Of a DNA stretch of 64,000 bases, positions 56,288 through 64,000 are shown piece by piece. The position numbers and the translations under genes were made by a program. The notes under the pieces were generated by a model. The model saw only the letters and a list, made by a program, of their open reading frames with translations. It was not told the DNA's origin and searched no databases. Location: contig NC_080042.1 of assembly GCF_012489685.1 (NCBI RefSeq), positions 29,641,158-29,705,157 on the forward strand, given 5' to 3'. Origin of the DNA: Lotus japonicus. Taxonomy: Eukaryota > Streptophyta > Magnoliopsida > Fabales > Fabaceae. The number at the start of each line of letters is the position of its first letter. Within the stretch, counting starts at the first letter, position 1.

Positions 56288-57513
56288 TGAAGGTATGAAA
56301 AACGGTAGAAAGGGGGGTTTGAATAACGTTTTCAGTACAAAAACTACCACCTTAAAGATTTTAACAAATCTTTTCGAGAACTAAGTGCAAAAGATAGAGA
56401 TAGAAAAGCACACAAGGATTTTATCCTGGTTCACTTGATAAATCACTCAAGCTACTCCAGTCCACCCGTTAAGGTGATTTCTTCCTTCTTAGAATGAAGG
56501 CAATCCACTAATCAGGTAAGAGTTACAACTGCACTTGAAACCTACAAGTGACTAACAATTACACTGACTTAGCTCACACTAAGATTCACTCTCTTAGTCT
56601 TCTCTAGGATCCGATCAACCTTGATCTCCTAAAGGAAAATCAAACAACTGTTTGAGGTTGGTGTTTACAAGGGTTTGCTTCTGAATAAGCTGAGTGTAAA
56701 CTAAAATAAATTACAAGATGAAAGAAAGCTTAGAATATGTCTTGCGCGTGTGTATTGCTTCTTGTATATTTTTTTCTTCTTCTTTCTTTCTGGCCGCTTC
56801 TTTCAATCTTCAGCCTCTATATATACTCCAAGGATTAGGGTTGAGCGTTGCATGGAAATGCTACCGTTGGAGGGCAGTTCTGGAAAATCCAGCTTCTGCT
56901 GTGGCTGAGAACGTTAGGTAGGTCGTCAGGAAGGTACACTTGCTTTTGTACTTGGATAGCGACTTGACCTTTTAACCTAGGAGACTTCTGATCAGAGGAA
57001 TGCTTCGTATTGGAACTTGTGAAGCAGGTTGATCAGAGTCAGAGGGAAAGCACAGATCCTCTGACCATTGTATCTTCTGATTCTGAACTCAGAGGGAAGA
57101 ACATGGCCTTCAGAGTTTCTTGCTTCTGGACTTCAGAGTTTCCACTATTCAGCTTCTGGATCTTCAGAGTCTTCTACACCATCAGAACATCTGAACCTTC
57201 AGTGTTTCTTGGTTGTCAGAACTTCTGGATCATCAGAGCTTCTAGCGACTGAGTCCTCATCAGAGTTTGTATAGCTTCAGATCTTCTGAAGCTTTTCCAC
57301 TGTTCATACTGAACATGGTGAATGCGAAAGCGTTGCTTGGGTTACCCTTTATACACAGTGCTTCTGATTTGTGTGAAATTGAGTCAGGGTCAGAGCCTGT
57401 AAATAGCACACTCAGAAAAACACGTTAGAGTACCACAATTGTTCATATCAAAAGGTTAACTTGTAATCATCAAAACATAGAGTTGTACTACTAGATCAAA
57501 ACTTGATCTTACA
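56288..57513 (-). mobile_element. 3' LTR of right copia element, 1,226 bp
   Basis: Plus strand TGAAGGTATG ... CTTGATCTTACA, the complement of the left copia LTR. It splits the conserved A3 leader sequence between CTAGGTT and GTGTGACTC, so the expected duplication is AGGTT (56283-56287). The 5' LTR lies beyond the window. Confidence 0.94.
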
Positions 57514-57528
57514 ATCTCCCCCTTTTTG
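57514..57528 (-). other. Polypurine tract of right copia element
   Basis: Plus strand ATCTCCCCCTTTTTG; the reverse strand CAAAAAGGGGGAGAT lies directly before the LTR start, as required for second-strand priming. A similar G-rich tract occurs near 57998-58006. Confidence 0.88.
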
Positions 57529-58314
57529 ATGATGACAAAACTAAGATTTTTGATGAACAATTCTTAAACATTAAACTGAATTCACTCAGAGTTTAGAGAT
57601 ATAGAATAATACTTATCCTGATGTGAATAGTTTATCTTGCTCATTCTGAATTCAAGTCACTGCTTGATTCTGAGCTTAGCTCCCCCTGAATCTAATACTT
57701 GATGAAAACGTTAGTAAAGTCTAGATTCTGAGCTAAATCATATAAGAGTTCAGAGTGAAAAGCTTATGACATAGATGAAAAACGAATAATCAGAGCGCAT
57801 AAGTGATCAGAGTCATGGACAAGGTATCAGAGTCTTGGGTATCAGAGTCAACTTAGAATCACTTCAGAAGAAGTGAAATGTATTCCTTGTATTTGCCCAG
57901 TGACACATCTATGGTCATGAAGGTGGAACTCTTAAAATCTCCAAAAGAAAAATAAGTCACACTAACACATCTTACACATCAAAAACTGGGTTTACTCCCC
58001 CTTTTTGTCATAAGCAAAAAGCTTGGGGTGTGAAAAACTTAGCTTGAAGTACAAGGTACTCCCCCCTTAGAGAAGGTCTAAGTTGAAAGAAAATGAAGAC
58101 GATGTAAGAATCAGAGTGAGGCGATAATAAATAGAAGAGTTAATGCAAGGGATGAACGTTTACCACCGGTCAAGTGAGGAAATAGAAGGGTCAGTTACCA
58201 AGTACTTAACCTCGAGAAACTGTAAGAGCATTAACTTTCAGAGAGAAAGTGAAGCCTATAAAAACGTTGGAGAGAAAGGTAAGCTTCACACCTCGAATAA
58301 TATTCAGAAAAAAA
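57529..58314 (-). other. Copia 3' untranslated region
   Basis: About 790 bp between the polypurine tract and the antisense ORF, with no ORF of note. It is rich in TCAGAGT-type words shared with the LTR. CCTATAAAAACG at about 58256 could serve as a plus-strand TATA element for the antisense ORF. Confidence 0.6.
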
Positions 58315-58707
58315 ATGGCATCATACAGAATGGCATTAGAAGAGCTCAGAAGGAAGGCGTTTGAGGAAGATATGTTCCTCAATATTAGGCATCCCGATGG
58401 TACAAAGACCATACAAGAGCTGACGAAGACACTGCTTGAAGAAGATCTTGGTCCAGAGATGGAGAAAGATCTGAAGGAGTTCCTCTGCTTCGTGGAAGAG
58501 ATTCAGGAGCTTTGCCAGCGGGAGCTGAATCTGCTGGAAGAGAAGGAGACTGTGGAAAAGAGACTCAAGACGACAGAAGATAGTCTAGAAAAAGATGATC
58601 TGAGCATCAAACTTGGCAACATAGAGTATGCATTGGATCGTCTGGAGAAGGAAAGAGTGGAGCAGCGCCAAGAATGCAGAAGAATGAGGAAGGATCCTCC
58701 ATTCTAG
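58315..58707 (+). CDS. Antisense coiled-coil ORF in copia 3' region, 130 aa
   Basis: Runs opposite to the copia element, between its env-like ORF and 3' LTR. ATG at 58315 (MASYRMALEELRRKAFEEDM). It is highly charged; LLEEDLGPEMEKDLKEFLCF, then QRELNLLEEKETVEKRLKTT and DRLEKERVEQRQECRRMRK look like a long coiled coil. CTATAAAAAC lies about 58 bp upstream. It has ordinary amino-acid composition and no stops over 130 codons, but no recognised family. The left copia copy lacks this region, so conservation cannot be judged here. It could be a captured host fragment or an element-encoded antisense protein. Confidence 0.5.
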   Translation: MASYRMALEELRRKAFEEDMFLNIRHPDGTKTIQELTKTLLEEDLGPEMEKDLKEFLCFVEEIQELCQRELNLLEEKETVEKRLKTTEDSLEKDDLSIKLGNIEYALDRLEKERVEQRQECRRMRKDPPF

Positions 58708-58921
58708 ATATAGGGAATAATGTATGATGGAAAGAATTGTGATGTAAACGTAAAACAATTATGAATAAAACAGGTTTTGCAAACATATGTGCCACAAATA
58801 TATATGGATATATGCATATAGAATCACAAATGAGCAAATTAAAGTAAGTAAATAAGCAGAGTTTAAATAAAACAACGTTAAATAAAAAGGAAAAGGAAGA
58901 AAAAGAAGAGATCCTAAAAAA

Positions 58922-61771
58922 CTAAGATTTGTCAGTACGGCGCAGAAGTTCCATCATCATGTGCTTCATCTCAATCAGCATGGATTCATGAGTGTCAAGA
59001 CGTTGTTCCATGATGTCGAGTCTGGATGAGCTTGTCGGAGTAGAGCTGGAAGGAACGTTCTGAGCAGCTTGAGGTTCTGGAATGGAAGCAGAAACAGCAG
59101 GAGTAAACAGAACTGGTGCAAGTCGCTCTGCCTCAGCCTCAGCTTCAAGACGTTCGGCCTCAAGTCTGGCTTGTTCAGCCTGAGCTGCTGCTTGACGGGC
59201 AGCTTCTTCTTCTTGTTCTTTCTGTCTCTTGGCTTCTTCAATGGCTTCAAGAAGCTTGGTTCTCTGTTCGAGTTCATGAAGAGCCACCCTCCTAGCAAAC
59301 CTTTGCTTTGCAGCCTCAATGCTCTGACTTCCCTCTGCATGCAGGAGCTGCAGCATAACGGGAAACTGAGCCACCAGCCAAGTGCTCAAATTGTTCCACT
59401 CATCAGCCACATTTTCAGCATTCTCACTGAGGTCAGTCTGACCGTGCACATTGCGGAGCCTCAAGGAGGCTTCATGATTGAAAATATTGATGCACTCAGA
59501 GAGAGATGTGGGTTGAAGGTGAGTATAGGGAATGATGGAGAGGTTGGGTGCAGGAGAGGCTGGGTGATTGCTGCTATGAGCTTCAGAGGCACCTTGTGGA
59601 GAACCAATGTTAATTATGGGAGCATTGGGTTCAGAGGTTCCACGGTGAGGGTCTGAAGTTTCAACCAGAGGATGAGGTGATCTAACCGAGGATTGGTTAG
59701 ATACTGATTGTTCAGGTTCAGGGTCTGGTTGAATTGGCTCTTGTTGGTCAGGGACAGGGTGAGCCTGTTGGACTAAGGGGTCTGCCTCTTGGATAGGATT
59801 GGCCAAGATAGGTTCATCTGGGTCAACTAGACGTTCAGGTCTAGGGCCAGGATATTGCCTAGGGCTTGGACAGGTAAGGTAATATTCTTCCAAGGCAGAT
59901 ACCTTCTCTTTCCTAACCTCCATGAATTTTCTAAGTGATTCAGAGGTATTGGAGGGAGGAGAGTCAAAGACATTGATGGGGAAGGATACAGGTGTGAAGG
60001 CTGATGAAGAGTCTGTATCCGTGGTTCTGACAGCAGGACGTGCTGATGCTCTGGGAGCAGAGTGATCAGACGTTCTGGGTTGTGGTTCTGTTGGTTTGGG
60101 TTCTGGTTGGTTGGGGATGATGGGTTCAGAAGTTAATGGGTCGTATGGAATGGTAAGGAGAGAGGTTGGATCTTCTGACTTAGAGGGTTGGTTCTGAAGC
60201 AAATTCCAGAGTGGTGCTTCAGTAGGAGAAGGTTGAAAGAATGAAGATCTTGGGGAATGTGGTGGAGAGGTGGTTTGTGCGGCTGGCTGGGATTCATGAA
60301 TAGGAGTGAGGGGATTTGAAGAGTGTTGGAGTAAGGCAGAAATTGGGAGTGCATCAAATAAATTCAAATCATCATCAGAGGTAAGTGCAGGCTTACTTGT
60401 ATGTGCTGATGATCGAGTCACTCTGGCAGGAGGTTCAGTCCTTCTGACCTCTGCAGCAGCTGGTTCCACCCTAGTAGGCTTCACCACAATTCGGACTTTC
60501 TTCTGCTTCTTCTTTGGAGGACCATCCTCACTATCATCACCATCATCATCATCAGGCTTGCTCTTCGCCTTCTTGACCAGAGGGACATCAGATTCCTCTG
60601 AGGATTCGTCCAGAACCATCTTCCTCTTGGTTTTCTTCTTGGGAGGAGAAGGAAACTCTGGAGCTGGTGGAAGTCTGCTGACGAAATCATCAAGGTCAAT
60701 CTCGAATCCTTGAGCCCTGAGGTCTTCAACATAGCATCTGATGGCTTCAGGATGGTCTGCTTGAGTCCACAGAGGGTAGTCATTCAGAGGCATTCTTCTT
60801 CCTCTGATCTCAGAAGATGTGTCCTCATGAGCAGGAGCAATCTTCTTCTGGACCAAACCCATCTTCTTCAGAGAGTTGGCAGTGAAGACATCGCTAACAA
60901 TGGTGCTCAAGTCCTCTGTGCAACCAGCATTGATCAAATCTTGCACCAAGTTGCTTTCAATGAGAAAGTCTGAGATCAGCCTCCCAAAAGGGATATATTT
61001 GATGGCTGACTTGATGGAGGAGGTGGTGCGAGACTTCCGGATGCATTCCTTCAAATAGGAGAACAGGAAGTAGGGAAGGCAGATCTTCTCCTTGTCTTGA
61101 ATGAAGAACAGCATCGCCTTCTGATTGAAGTTGATGTAGTCTGGAGAACTGCCCTTTGGTCGTTGATTGATGCAGTTGAGCAGGATCTTGTGCCAGACCC
61201 TGAGTTTGGGTTGAAGGTCCATCACTTTGTAGCTCGTCTTGCCCGGTTTGAAGGTGGTGTACAGGGCCTTGTTGACGATGTCCTTGGTTCTGGGTTTCAG
61301 CTTCGATTCCGTCAGTGAGAACCGATACCCATGAGCAGTTTCTGCACCTAGCAGATTCACGAATGACTTCTCCGTGATGATGATCTTCCTACCCAGTATG
61401 TAAGAGACCACCTGAGTGTCATCACAATCAGCGTGCTTCCAGAATTCCTTTACCAGCTTCTCATACACCGGTCCTCGAAGTCGATTGAAGTAGTTTCCCC
61501 AACCTTGAGCTTGGACTTCAGGACGGAGATCAAACCCATTTGCAGCCAAGTTGTCGAGGTTGAATCTCCATTCTGCAAGGACTTGGAGTTCCTCAGGAGG
61601 AAATACACAGTGAACGGCACAGCCCCGTTCTGCAATAGGAACAATCTCCTCTTGAGCTTGAGCTTGTTCTTGTGCTGGGTTCTCAGAGCCCCGTTGACCC
61701 GTTGCCAACCCGACTACCATGTGAGGGAACTGAGGTGCATCTGCAGTAGATCTTCTGGTTTGTCTCACCAT
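58922..61771 (-). CDS. Env-like/ORF3 protein of SIRE-type copia, 949 aa
   Basis: Third ORF downstream of pol, as in SIRE/Maximus elements. The frame is open upstream to 61927, but the first ATG is at 61771 (MVRQTRRSTADAPQF). Residues about 60-310 form a globular domain (WGNYFNRLRGPVYEKLVKEF, ITEKSFVNLLGAE, YLKECIRKSRTT) of the kind annotated as a plant transposon protein. A lysine-rich stretch with acidic runs (KKKTKRKMVLDESSEESD, KKKQKKVRIV) suggests a nuclear signal. A long Pro/Ser/Glu-rich linker follows, then an alanine/glutamate coiled coil (RQKEQEEEAARQAAAQAEQA). I see no signal peptide or clear membrane segment, so 'envelope' is positional only. The frame is intact. Confidence 0.75.
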   Translation of the reverse strand: MVRQTRRSTADAPQFPHMVVGLATGQRGSENPAQEQAQAQEEIVPIAERGCAVHCVFPPEELQVLAEWRFNLDNLAANGFDLRPEVQAQGWGNYFNRLRGPVYEKLVKEFWKHADCDDTQVVSYILGRKIIITEKSFVNLLGAETAHGYRFSLTESKLKPRTKDIVNKALYTTFKPGKTSYKVMDLQPKLRVWHKILLNCINQRPKGSSPDYINFNQKAMLFFIQDKEKICLPYFLFSYLKECIRKSRTTSSIKSAIKYIPFGRLISDFLIESNLVQDLINAGCTEDLSTIVSDVFTANSLKKMGLVQKKIAPAHEDTSSEIRGRRMPLNDYPLWTQADHPEAIRCYVEDLRAQGFEIDLDDFVSRLPPAPEFPSPPKKKTKRKMVLDESSEESDVPLVKKAKSKPDDDDGDDSEDGPPKKKQKKVRIVVKPTRVEPAAAEVRRTEPPARVTRSSAHTSKPALTSDDDLNLFDALPISALLQHSSNPLTPIHESQPAAQTTSPPHSPRSSFFQPSPTEAPLWNLLQNQPSKSEDPTSLLTIPYDPLTSEPIIPNQPEPKPTEPQPRTSDHSAPRASARPAVRTTDTDSSSAFTPVSFPINVFDSPPSNTSESLRKFMEVRKEKVSALEEYYLTCPSPRQYPGPRPERLVDPDEPILANPIQEADPLVQQAHPVPDQQEPIQPDPEPEQSVSNQSSVRSPHPLVETSDPHRGTSEPNAPIINIGSPQGASEAHSSNHPASPAPNLSIIPYTHLQPTSLSECINIFNHEASLRLRNVHGQTDLSENAENVADEWNNLSTWLVAQFPVMLQLLHAEGSQSIEAAKQRFARRVALHELEQRTKLLEAIEEAKRQKEQEEEAARQAAAQAEQARLEAERLEAEAEAERLAPVLFTPAVSASIPEPQAAQNVPSSSTPTSSSRLDIMEQRLDTHESMLIEMKHMMMELLRRTDKS

Positions 61772-62214
61772 TTTGAAGAGGTTGAAGGTTTGAGGTAGAA
61801 GATGAAGTTTGAAGGATGAAGAGAGATCGAGAGAGAAATCACGAAGGAGGCGGTTTTGAAAAGCAAGGAGTGCGAGAGTGAAAACCGGAAGTGAGAGAGA
61901 ACGTGTGTGTATAGTGGGTTTTATCAAATAACCGTTGTTGATTCAAAAAGCACTTTAAGATCAACGGTTGAAAATTAAAGATAGACAGTAACAGTAAAAT
62001 ACACAATCACACACAGGAGATAAGCATATCTACACGCAATCACAACAGACTGTCACACGGGCACAAGGAACTATGCATCAGAAGTTCTGACGCACGTGTT
62101 GTTGTCTCAGCTTCAGAGTCAGTACCAGTGGGCACACACACTCTGATTGAGTTACCTTCTGGACTAGACATCTTCTGATCAAGAAGTATCATAGTCAGAG
62201 GTTCTGATCTATCT
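61772..62214 (-). other. Spacer between copia pol and ORF3
   Basis: About 440 bp with no supported gene. It includes the ORF3 leader (an upstream open stretch without ATG). Confidence 0.6.
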
Positions 62215-64000
62215 TCACTCTGGACAAAAGTCCATGTTTAGATTTTTCAGAAAAAAATTAAATCTATCTTCAGCTAAGGGCTTTGTAAAGATATCTGCCC
62301 ATTGATGGTCAGTATCAACAAACTTCAGAAGAAGTACGCCCTTCTGCACATAATCTCTAATGAAGTGATACTTTACCTCAATGTGCTTTGCCCTTGAATG
62401 CAAGATAGGATTCTTGCTCAACGAAATTGCAGCAGTGTTATCACAATAGATTGGGATATTGCTCTCAAGGATCTGATAATCCTCCAGCTGATGTTTCATC
62501 CAGAGCATCTGAGTGCTGCATATTGCTGCTGAGATATATTCTGCCTCTGCAGTTGATAGAGCAATGGTTGATTGCCTCTTGCTTGCCCATGAGACTAGAT
62601 TGCTTCCCAGAAATTGACAATTTCCAGAAGTACTTTTTCTCTCTGTTCTATCTCCAGCATAATCAGCATCACAATAACCTGAAAGCTTATACTCTGATGT
62701 TTTCTTATACATCAAGCCAAGGTTAGTGGTGCCTTTCAGATACCTTAGGATCCTCTTAACAGCAGTTAAGTGGGTTTCCCTTGGATCTGATTGGAAACGA
62801 GCACATAAATGAACACTAAATAATATGTCTGGCCTAGATGCAGTTAAGTACAGAAGTGAACCTATCATGCCACGATAGAGCTTCTGACATACTTTACCAC
62901 TTATATCTTCTTTTTCCAGAATGCATGTTGGATGCATTGGAGTCTTGGCCACTGTAGATTCCAGCATATTGAACTTCTTCAGAAGTTCCTTAGTGTACTT
63001 GCTCTGATGGATATATGTTCCTTCTGGTGTTTGATCAACTTGTATTCCCAGAAAGTACTTTAATTCTCCCATCATACTCATCTCAAATTCAGCCTGCATC
63101 ATCTCAGAAAATTCTTTGCATAGAGATTGATTAGCAGAACCAAATATAATATCATCAACATAAATTTGCACAATTAAGATATCATCTTTATAAGTCTTGC
63201 AAAAGAGAGTTGTATCTACTTTACCCCTTACAAACTCATTCTCCAGAAGGAATGAGCTAAGTCTCTCATACCATGCTCTGGGAGCTTGCTTCAGACCGTA
63301 GAGTGATTTCTTCAATTTGAACACATGGTCTGGTTTCTTTTCATCTTCAAAACCTGGGGGTTGATGAACGTAGACTTCCTCTGAGATATAACCATTTAGG
63401 AAGGCACTCTTTACGTCCATCTGATGTAGAACTATGTTGTGATTTACTGAGAAAGAAATCAATAGTCTGATTGCTTCCAGTCTTGCTACTGGAGCAAATG
63501 TTTCAGTGTAGTCTATTCCTTCCTGCTGGCTGTAGCCTTGAGCAACTAGCCTTGCCTTGTTTCTGACTACATCTCCTTTCTCATTTAGCTTGTTTCTGAA
63601 TACCCATTTCGTTCCAATAACATGGACATTCTCAGGCTTCTTCACTAAGCTCCAAACATCGTTCTTGGAGAATTGATTCAATTCTTCTTCCATGGCCAGA
63701 ATCCAATCCTTGTCCTGAAGAGCTTCATCTATGGACTTGGGTTCAATTAAGGACACCAATCCTTTCAGACTCAGCAAGGTCTCTTCAGAGGGTCTGAAGG
63801 CAGATCTGGTTCTGACTGGTTCATCTTTGTTGCCCAGAATCAATTCCTTAGGATGAGCTGCAGTGATTCTGCTCTTCTTCAGAGTTTGTGAGTTAGAGGG
63901 ACCAGCTTCTTCCTCTGGTTCATCTTCCTCTGGCTCAACTTCCTCTGGAGCTTTGCCTTTGTCAGAAACATTAATGCTTAAATCTGCAAACTTTTCAACT
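62215..64000 (-). CDS. pol: Copia POL C-terminal part: RT and RNase H (partial, runs off window)
   Basis: The frame is open from the window edge (acidic integrase-RT linker with GKAPEE and [13 protein letters not shown]) to the stop at 62215. [15 protein letters not shown], then [42 protein letters not shown] and the catalytic IYVDDIIFG near 63150. RNase [29 protein letters not shown], and the end [12 protein letters not shown]. The linker and RT start overlap the left copia copy (about 7005-7382) with very high identity, so the two are the same subfamily. No stops or shifts visible. Confidence 0.92.
   Translation of the reverse strand, partial: VEKFADLSINVSDKGKAPEEVEPEEDEPEEEAGPSNSQTLKKSRITAAHPKELILGNKDEPVRTRSAFRPSEETLLSLKGLVSLIEPKSIDEALQDKDWILAMEEELNQFSKNDVWSLVKKPENVHVIGTKWVFRNKLNEKGDVVRNKARLVAQGYSQQEGIDYTETFAPVARLEAIRLLISFSVNHNIVLHQMDVKSAFLNGYISEEVYVHQPPGFEDEKKPDHVFKLKKSLYGLKQAPRAWYERLSSFLLENEFVRGKVDTTLFCKTYKDDILIVQIYVDDIIFGSANQSLCKEFSEMMQAEFEMSMMGELKYFLGIQVDQTPEGTYIHQSKYTKELLKKFNMLESTVAKTPMHPTCILEKEDISGKVCQKLYRGMIGSLLYLTASRPDILFSVHLCARFQSDPRETHLTAVKRILRYLKGTTNLGLMYKKTSEYKLSGYCDADYAGDRTERKSTSGNCQFLGSNLVSWASKRQSTIALSTAEAEYISAAICSTQMLWMKHQLEDYQILESNIPIYCDNTAAISLSKNPILHSRAKHIEVKYHFIRDYVQKGVLLLKFVDTDHQWADIFTKPLAEDRFNFFLKNLNMDFCPE

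Noticed and set aside
58277..58310. GTAAGC...ATTCAG just upstream of the antisense ORF as an intron
   Set aside because: The sites are well formed, but the interval is only about 30 bases, too short for a plant intron.

Overview
The window is plant nuclear heterochromatin made almost entirely of nested LTR retrotransposons. I see no host gene, rRNA, tRNA or CRISPR array. Two lineages account for nearly all of it: Ty3/gypsy chromovirus-type elements of the Tekay/Del kind, with unusually long LTRs of about 3.6-4.2 kb, and Ty1/copia elements of the SIRE/Maximus kind, with LTRs of about 1.2 kb and an extra 3' ORF. Every primer-binding site seen is TGGTATCAGAGC, the initiator-methionine tRNA type. 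The mix and the reading style suggest a papilionoid legume, but that is a low-confidence inference.

Layout from left to right. (1) 1-10983: a reverse-oriented gypsy element, here called C. Its 3' LTR runs 1-2166 and its 5' LTR 7396-10983. Most of its interior is missing and is replaced by the 5' half of a forward copia element (2611-7382). (2) 10984-11372: an older copia gag fragment. (3) 11373-40682: gypsy element A1 (forward). Its 5' LTR is split into three pieces by two complete insertions: A2 (12400-23452, target-site duplication GACTT) and B1 (24308-36924, duplication TGACT). A1's gag-pol is broken and stops inside the reverse transcriptase at 40682. (4) 40678-52603: rearranged LTRs of a B-like subfamily, here called B2: a reverse fragment, a forward 3.3 kb copy, a reverse solo LTR with duplication TGAAA, and two forward 5' pieces. 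(5) 52604-56287: the 5' LTR and leader of another A element (A3). (6) 56288-64000: the 3' part of a reverse-oriented copia element inserted in A3: 3' LTR, an antisense coiled-coil ORF, an env-like ORF and RT/RNase H.

B1 is the best-preserved element. It has equal-length, nearly identical LTRs, an intact duplication, and a gag-pol frame interrupted by one amber stop. A2 lacks gag and integrase but has intact LTRs and a duplication, so it was probably moved in trans.

The most unusual signal is inside the gypsy LTRs. Three subfamilies carry an ORF of about 160-230 codons within the LTR itself. It has a conserved basic/aromatic N-terminal core, a Pro/Ser/acidic middle and, in the B and A types, a hydrophobic-then-acidic tail resembling a SUMO-interacting motif. 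Conserved splice-like sites upstream would make this ORF's start the first AUG of a spliced LTR transcript. Between the predicted exon and the ORF, the A-type LTRs carry two tandem hairpin arrays whose stems covary while their loops stay fixed. Together these suggest an LTR-encoded accessory gene plus a structured RNA module. I do not recognise either from known plant retrotransposons.
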